Shown here piece by piece: positions 60,046-64,000 of a stretch of 64,000 nt of DNA (its first letter is position 1; each line of letters opens with the position of its first letter). The stretch comes from Pyramidobacter piscolens. Its GTDB lineage: Bacteria > Synergistota > Synergistia > Synergistales > Dethiosulfovibrionaceae. The position numbers and the translations under genes were made by a program. Location of the stretch: NCBI GenBank assembly GCA_004558205.1, contig SFDM01000002.1, positions 85,349 to 149,348 on the forward strand. Reading direction: 5' to 3'. Under the pieces are notes generated by a model, which was given only the letters and a program-made list of their open reading frames with translations, made no database searches and was not told the DNA's origin.

Positions 60046-60101
60046 GAAAAGCCAGCCCCCCTCTTCACGAGGGGCCGACATGCTTCCGGCTGGGGCTGGC
60101 T
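60046..60101 (-). terminator. Probable terminator of the two-partner secretion operon
   Basis: AGCCAGCCCC (60050-60059) pairs with GGGGCTGGCT (60092-60101), with an inner CCCTC/GAGGG hairpin. On the minus strand it is followed by TTTT. It lies about 95 bases after the tpsB stop. Confidence 0.6.
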
Positions 60102-60196
60102 GGCCCTTCGGGTGCCGCCCCACAGGAAAGCCCTTCCGCTCGGCCTCGAAGTTCACAGCCGCGCAGCCATTGGAGGCCCCGCGCCAAAAAACGGCG

Positions 60197-61840
60197 TCAG
60201 AACCACCAGCTCACGGAACAGTCGAAGCGGGCGTCGTCCACTTTGCCCCCGCCGATATCCTTTTCAAGAGGGAACCCCACGGAGAGGCTGAGCGATCCTT
60301 TGCCGTCCAGCGTGGAACGGAGCCCGAAGCCGACGGCGGCCAGGCTGTCCTTTCCCGACACGTTTCCCCAGAGATAGCCGTAATCCACGAAGAGAAAATA
60401 TTTCAGGTCGGGCTGAGTCTTCGGGATCGGAAGGGCGTATTCCAGGTTCAGGCACAGGCCGTTTTCGGCGCCGACCACATCTTTACCGTAGCCGCGCACC
60501 GAATAGGGGCCGCCCAGGAAAAAGTTGTCGGCCGCGGCGGCGCCGCCGCCCAGATCGATAGTCATGTTTAGTTTCGCCGTCAGGAGCTGCGCGTTTCCGC
60601 CGAGGCGCTGATACATGGCGAAGAGGCGGTAAAGCCAGTATTCCCACTTGACATCCCAGTACGCCTCGCTGGCCCGGTTGTAGCTGAAGGTATGGGAGTG
60701 GTAAAAGGCGCTTCCGGGGCCGTAGCTCAGGAATTCCACGCCCGCCGAGGCGCCGGCGATCTTCTGCCGCTGCAGCATGATGTCGTCGGCAAGGGTCTTG
60801 TTCCAGCGGTAGGAGCCTTCGGCAAAGAAGCTCTGTTTGCGGAAGCCGTCAGCGCGCCAGGGGTATTCATAGCGCAGCCGCAGGGTCTGAGCCTCGCTTT
60901 TCAGCACATAGAACTCCGAATTCGCCCTCAGCATGTTGGCGCTGGCCCCCAGAGACAGCCGCGCGCCCGTGCGTCCTATCTGGCGGCTGTAATCCAGGTA
61001 TCCCGCCGCGGACCCTTCCGTGAAAACGCCCGAAAGGGCCAGGGCGTCGCGCCACCCCGTCAGGCTCCGGTCCACGTAGCTGAAGCCGAAACGCTCGTTG
61101 CCGGAACCGCTGGAACCGGCGTTGTCGGCGAAGACGCTGCCCGTATACTCCTTCGGTTCTTCCAGGGTCAGCACGTACTGAGTGGTCTCCGGCGCATCGC
61201 CGGGGGCCACTTTGATCTTCAGCAGCGCGTCGTTCAGCATGTTGAAACGCATCAGGCGGTCGTTGAGTTTTCTGAAGTTCGCCACGTCGCCCAGCTTCAG
61301 CCCCAAAGAGTTCAGCACGTACCGGGCGTCGGTGGTTTTATTGCCCGAAAGCCCCACCTTGTCCGTGGTTCCCTCCACGAGGCGGACGCGCAGCACGCCG
61401 CCAGAGATCTTCTGGGGCAACAGGAAGGCGCGGGCCACCATGTAGCCCTTGTCGAAATACAGCTTATTGACCTCGCTGACCATGCGGTAAAGCTCCTTGA
61501 CGTCCACCTCCCGCCCTTCGTAGCGGGCGAAGATCTCTCTCAGCTCCGACTCCTTCAGGACCTTGGACGGATTGTGCTCCACCCGGGTCAGGAGAAATCG
61601 AAACTCCGCCTCCGGCGCAGCCTCGCCGGCCCCCGACGACAAGTCCAGCGCCTCAGGCCTGCTCTGCAGCCGCCGCTCCGTCTCCCGGGCCATCTCCCTC
61701 TGCAGCAGCTCCTGCTGGGTGGCCCTCAGCTCCGTCGACGCGTCGGGGCGGACAGGGGCGGCGCAAGCCGCCCCCGCCCGAAGGGCCAGGGCCGACAGGG
61801 CGGCCGCGGCAATCAGTTTAAAAGCAATATTCTTCCTCAT
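60197..61840 (-). CDS. Two-partner secretion outer-membrane transporter (TpsB/FhaC/ShlB family)
   Basis: A 547-residue Omp85-superfamily transporter. A signal peptide (to about residue 27, ending CAAP) and an N-terminal helix region are followed by POTRA domains (SELREIFARYEGREVDVKEL, then SGGVLRVRLVEGTTDKVGLS) and a C-terminal 16-strand barrel ending in W-F. The conserved loop motif VRGY is present (GGPYSVRGYGKD near 445). It secretes the large beta-helical TpsA encoded immediately upstream; the two genes overlap by 4 bases (ATGA), so they are translationally coupled. This is direct evidence of an outer membrane. Confidence 0.93.
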   Translation of the reverse strand: MRKNIAFKLIAAAALSALALRAGAACAAPVRPDASTELRATQQELLQREMARETERRLQSRPEALDLSSGAGEAAPEAEFRFLLTRVEHNPSKVLKESELREIFARYEGREVDVKELYRMVSEVNKLYFDKGYMVARAFLLPQKISGGVLRVRLVEGTTDKVGLSGNKTTDARYVLNSLGLKLGDVANFRKLNDRLMRFNMLNDALLKIKVAPGDAPETTQYVLTLEEPKEYTGSVFADNAGSSGSGNERFGFSYVDRSLTGWRDALALSGVFTEGSAAGYLDYSRQIGRTGARLSLGASANMLRANSEFYVLKSEAQTLRLRYEYPWRADGFRKQSFFAEGSYRWNKTLADDIMLQRQKIAGASAGVEFLSYGPGSAFYHSHTFSYNRASEAYWDVKWEYWLYRLFAMYQRLGGNAQLLTAKLNMTIDLGGGAAAADNFFLGGPYSVRGYGKDVVGAENGLCLNLEYALPIPKTQPDLKYFLFVDYGYLWGNVSGKDSLAAVGFGLRSTLDGKGSLSLSVGFPLEKDIGGGKVDDARFDCSVSWWF

Positions 61841-64000
61841 CGCGCTCTCCCCCTGGCCGACGTTTTGGTCCTCTTCCCGGATTCGCCTCTGGATTCGTCA
61901 AGGTCAAAATCCACGCCGTCATCCGTCCTCTGGGCTCCCCAAAATTCGGGATCGTACCAGAATTTTTCCAAAGAGCGCTTCAGATTTTCGGCAAGGCGGA
62001 TCACCGATTCCACCGCCTGCCGGAATCCTGTGCGCTGCCCTTTTTCCGTCACTCCCACGGCCTCGCCGTCCCAGACCTTCACCTGTTCCCGCCCGCCGGC
62101 GGCGCTCATCTCCTCCATCTTCCTGTTTGAGAGAAGCTCGTCAAAGTTCACGCTGAAGGGGTCCCGAGGCAGGACCATGCCGCCGTAGGGGTAGTAGACC
62201 CACGCGCCCGAACTGGCCAGCGTCGGAGCCTCTTCCCTGGGGCCGCTGAACCACTTGACGCCCAGGGCGCCGTCGCGGCCGACCAAGACCCTGCCGCCCG
62301 AGATATAGCCGCTTTTCAAGATCACCGCACCGTCACGGGCCGCCGTCAGGTTCCCGAAGGACAGGACGCTCGGACCGTCGCCAAGGCCGAAAAGCCAGGC
62401 GTCTCGGCCGCTTTCGAGGTCACCGGCGTAAAGCCCGGCATCGCCGTGCAGCCTCAAATCGCCGCCCGCCGTCACGTCTCCGACCCTCAGCGTCCCGCCC
62501 GCCAGGAGCGTCGCGCTCCCGGCGGTCACCACGTTGCCGATCCGCGCCGCGCCCACCGTCAGATCGCCGCCCGCGCTCGCGTAAAGCGAGTTCAGCGTCA
62601 CGGGCTCGTCCACGAAGAGCACGTCGCCGCCCATGCGCACCGCCAGATCCAGCACCCTTTCGGAATAGCGGAGCTTCAGCGAGGACGCGCCCCGAACGGC
62701 GGCCGTTCCGCCCGCCGCGTCAATGTAGAGATCGTCGAGGCGGTTGCGTTCCGCGTTCAGGAGGACCGTCCCGCCCATGACTTTCACGTGGGGCGAATCG
62801 ATGAAGCCCAGAGACTGGAAGACCGTGCCGCCGGCCGTGACTGAGAGGTCCGGCGTGTACAGGATGCCCCGCAGGTCCATGGAGGCTTCCGTGTCCAGCA
62901 GCGCGCTCTGCGGCGCCGAGACGATGGCGCCTTCGCCGAAATTCACGCCTCGTTTCCCGCGCAGCGTGATCACCGGCGCGCTGATCACGCCGTTCGCGGC
63001 GGTGATTCCGTCGTCGGAATGAAGCGTCAGGCTGTCTCCCGCGGCGATCAAGCCGCCCAGGTCCACGCCCGAATAGCCCCTGACGGTCATCACCGTCCCC
63101 GCCGCGATCAGGTGGCCCGAAGTCGTCACCATGCCTTCGTCGGAGTTCAGATGCATCGCGCCCTGCGTGACTGCCTGGCCGCCCAGGCTCACGCCCCGGC
63201 GTCCCAAAACCGTCAGGTCGCCTGTGGAATCGACCATTCCGGCCGTGACCACAGCGCCCCGCGAGGACGTCAGGTTCATGCGGCCGCCCGCCAGCACGTG
63301 GCCGCCCAGCTCCACGCCCTGATCCCCGGAAATGGACACGTCGCCCGACGCCAAGGTGCTGAGCCCCGTCACGACGGCGCCGCCCGAGGATTCCAGGGTC
63401 AGATCGCCGTACGTCAGCTCCGCGCCGCCCAGATCCACGCCGCCGGCGCCTTTGACCGTCAGGTTCCCGTTGGAAAGCAGGCTTCCGCGGCTGCGCACCG
63501 CGCCCCGGGAGGACGCGATGTCCAGGGTAGACCCCGCGACGGCCGCGCCGTTCAGTTCCACGCCCAGAGCGCCGTCCAGGGTCATTTCTTTCTCCGACGC
63601 CACGAAGTCGCCCGAGACGATCACCATGCCGCCGGCGGAGTCCAGGTCGAGGAGGCCGCCGGTCCAGACATGGCCGCCCAGGTTCACGCCGCCGTCGCCT
63701 GAGACGACCATATCGCCCGACGACTCTATGTTGCCCACGGTCGCCACGATACCGTGCTCCGACGTCAGCGTCATGGACTTGGGCGTCGACACCTCGCCGC
63801 CCAGGCTCACGCCGCCGTAGCCGTCCACGGTGATGTCCCCCAGCGCGTCCACGTCGCCGTTGGTGGAGACGATTCCCGCCGAGGAACTCATGTCCAGATT
63901 CTGCAGGGCGAGCACAGAACCGCCCACCTTCACGCCCGCCGCGCCTGAAACGGTCATGTTTTCAGTGGAGACAATGCTCCCGCCCGTGGACACCTCGCCC
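61837..64000 (-). CDS. Large repeat-rich exoprotein (TpsA/filamentous-haemagglutinin-like), C-terminal part
   Basis: About 720 residues are visible; the frame continues beyond the right edge. Residues nearest the edge consist of at least nine repeats of about 41 residues, each with a G-V-x-L-G-G core, for example GDLTVLGRRGVSLGG and GNLTVKGAGGVDLGG, typical of a right-handed beta-helix. The repeats fade into a less regular beta-rich part and a charged, non-repetitive C-terminus rich in Arg (SGKRTKTSARGRAR) and free of cysteine. Tps exoproteins act as adhesins, toxins or inhibitors at the surface. The N-terminal TPS secretion domain must lie outside the window. Confidence 0.85.
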   Translation of the reverse strand, partial: GEVSTGGSIVSTENMTVSGAAGVKVGGSVLALQNLDMSSSAGIVSTNGDVDALGDITVDGYGGVSLGGEVSTPKSMTLTSEHGIVATVGNIESSGDMVVSGDGGVNLGGHVWTGGLLDLDSAGGMVIVSGDFVASEKEMTLDGALGVELNGAAVAGSTLDIASSRGAVRSRGSLLSNGNLTVKGAGGVDLGGAELTYGDLTLESSGGAVVTGLSTLASGDVSISGDQGVELGGHVLAGGRMNLTSSRGAVVTAGMVDSTGDLTVLGRRGVSLGGQAVTQGAMHLNSDEGMVTTSGHLIAAGTVMTVRGYSGVDLGGLIAAGDSLTLHSDDGITAANGVISAPVITLRGKRGVNFGEGAIVSAPQSALLDTEASMDLRGILYTPDLSVTAGGTVFQSLGFIDSPHVKVMGGTVLLNAERNRLDDLYIDAAGGTAAVRGASSLKLRYSERVLDLAVRMGGDVLFVDEPVTLNSLYASAGGDLTVGAARIGNVVTAGSATLLAGGTLRVGDVTAGGDLRLHGDAGLYAGDLESGRDAWLFGLGDGPSVLSFGNLTAARDGAVILKSGYISGGRVLVGRDGALGVKWFSGPREEAPTLASSGAWVYYPYGGMVLPRDPFSVNFDELLSNRKMEEMSAAGGREQVKVWDGEAVGVTEKGQRTGFRQAVESVIRLAENLKRSLEKFWYDPEFWGAQRTDDGVDFDLDESRGESGKRTKTSARGRAR

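Overview
The window looks like a GC-rich (about 57-60 %), diderm, amino-acid-fermenting anaerobe. A member of the Synergistota (Pyramidobacter-like) is my best guess; this rests on gene content, not on a marker gene. The case for fermentation is pyruvate:ferredoxin oxidoreductase, a sodium-pumping decarboxylase, N-acyl-D-amino-acid deacylases, gamma-glutamyltransferase-family enzymes and many carboxylate or amino-acid carriers. The case for an outer membrane is a two-partner secretion pair and an RND pump. Two perfect parS palindromes (37138 and 60023) suggest the segment lies near the replication origin. I found no rRNA, tRNA, CRISPR or prophage.

Layout. 1-3.6 kb: an anion permease (runs off the left edge), an MFS carrier and a PucR regulator. 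3.9-4.7 kb: an exported SH3 protein. 5.3-8.9 kb: an isopropylmalate-dehydrogenase-type enzyme, a dicarboxylate permease and a LysR regulator. 9.3-16.7 kb: a citrate/malate-type transporter under a promoter overlaid by LacI-type operators, an OadA-like protein with altered catalytic residues, a CMD protein, a LacI regulator, and an aconitase-family triad in which the first large subunit has lost catalytic motifs but kept its Fe-S cysteines. These look like one carboxylate catabolic module. 16.9-20.5 kb: nifJ.

20.9-35.5 kb is one minus-strand block. Its upstream half is a biotin-dependent, Na+-pumping malonate decarboxylase cluster in the order madB-A-E-C-D-H-K-F, led by an unlisted 45-codon membrane subunit. 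Its downstream half is a DctM-like permease, a 54-residue membrane protein, a membrane-anchored M14-type deacylase, two gamma-glutamyltransferase-family enzymes and a DUF6305 protein.

35.7-51.9 kb is an accessory, decaying region: gene fragments around dispersed repeats, a truncated TnpB, a duplicated DUF5058-transporter/deacylase locus (one copy wrecked, the other with a nonsense codon in its deacylase), an acetamidase, an M20 peptidase, two aminotransferases and a YkvI-type carrier. 52.2-56.9 kb: an acyl carrier protein and an RND/MFP pump. 57.2-60 kb: a possible small RNA, an XRE regulator, a CCG-domain protein, an Ada-like regulator and more repeats. 60.2 kb to the right edge: a TpsB transporter and the C-terminal part of its repeat-rich TpsA substrate.

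One family of about 165-bp palindromic elements occurs six times. At two places it is joined to a second element of about 270 bp, making composites of nearly identical length (439 and 442 bp).
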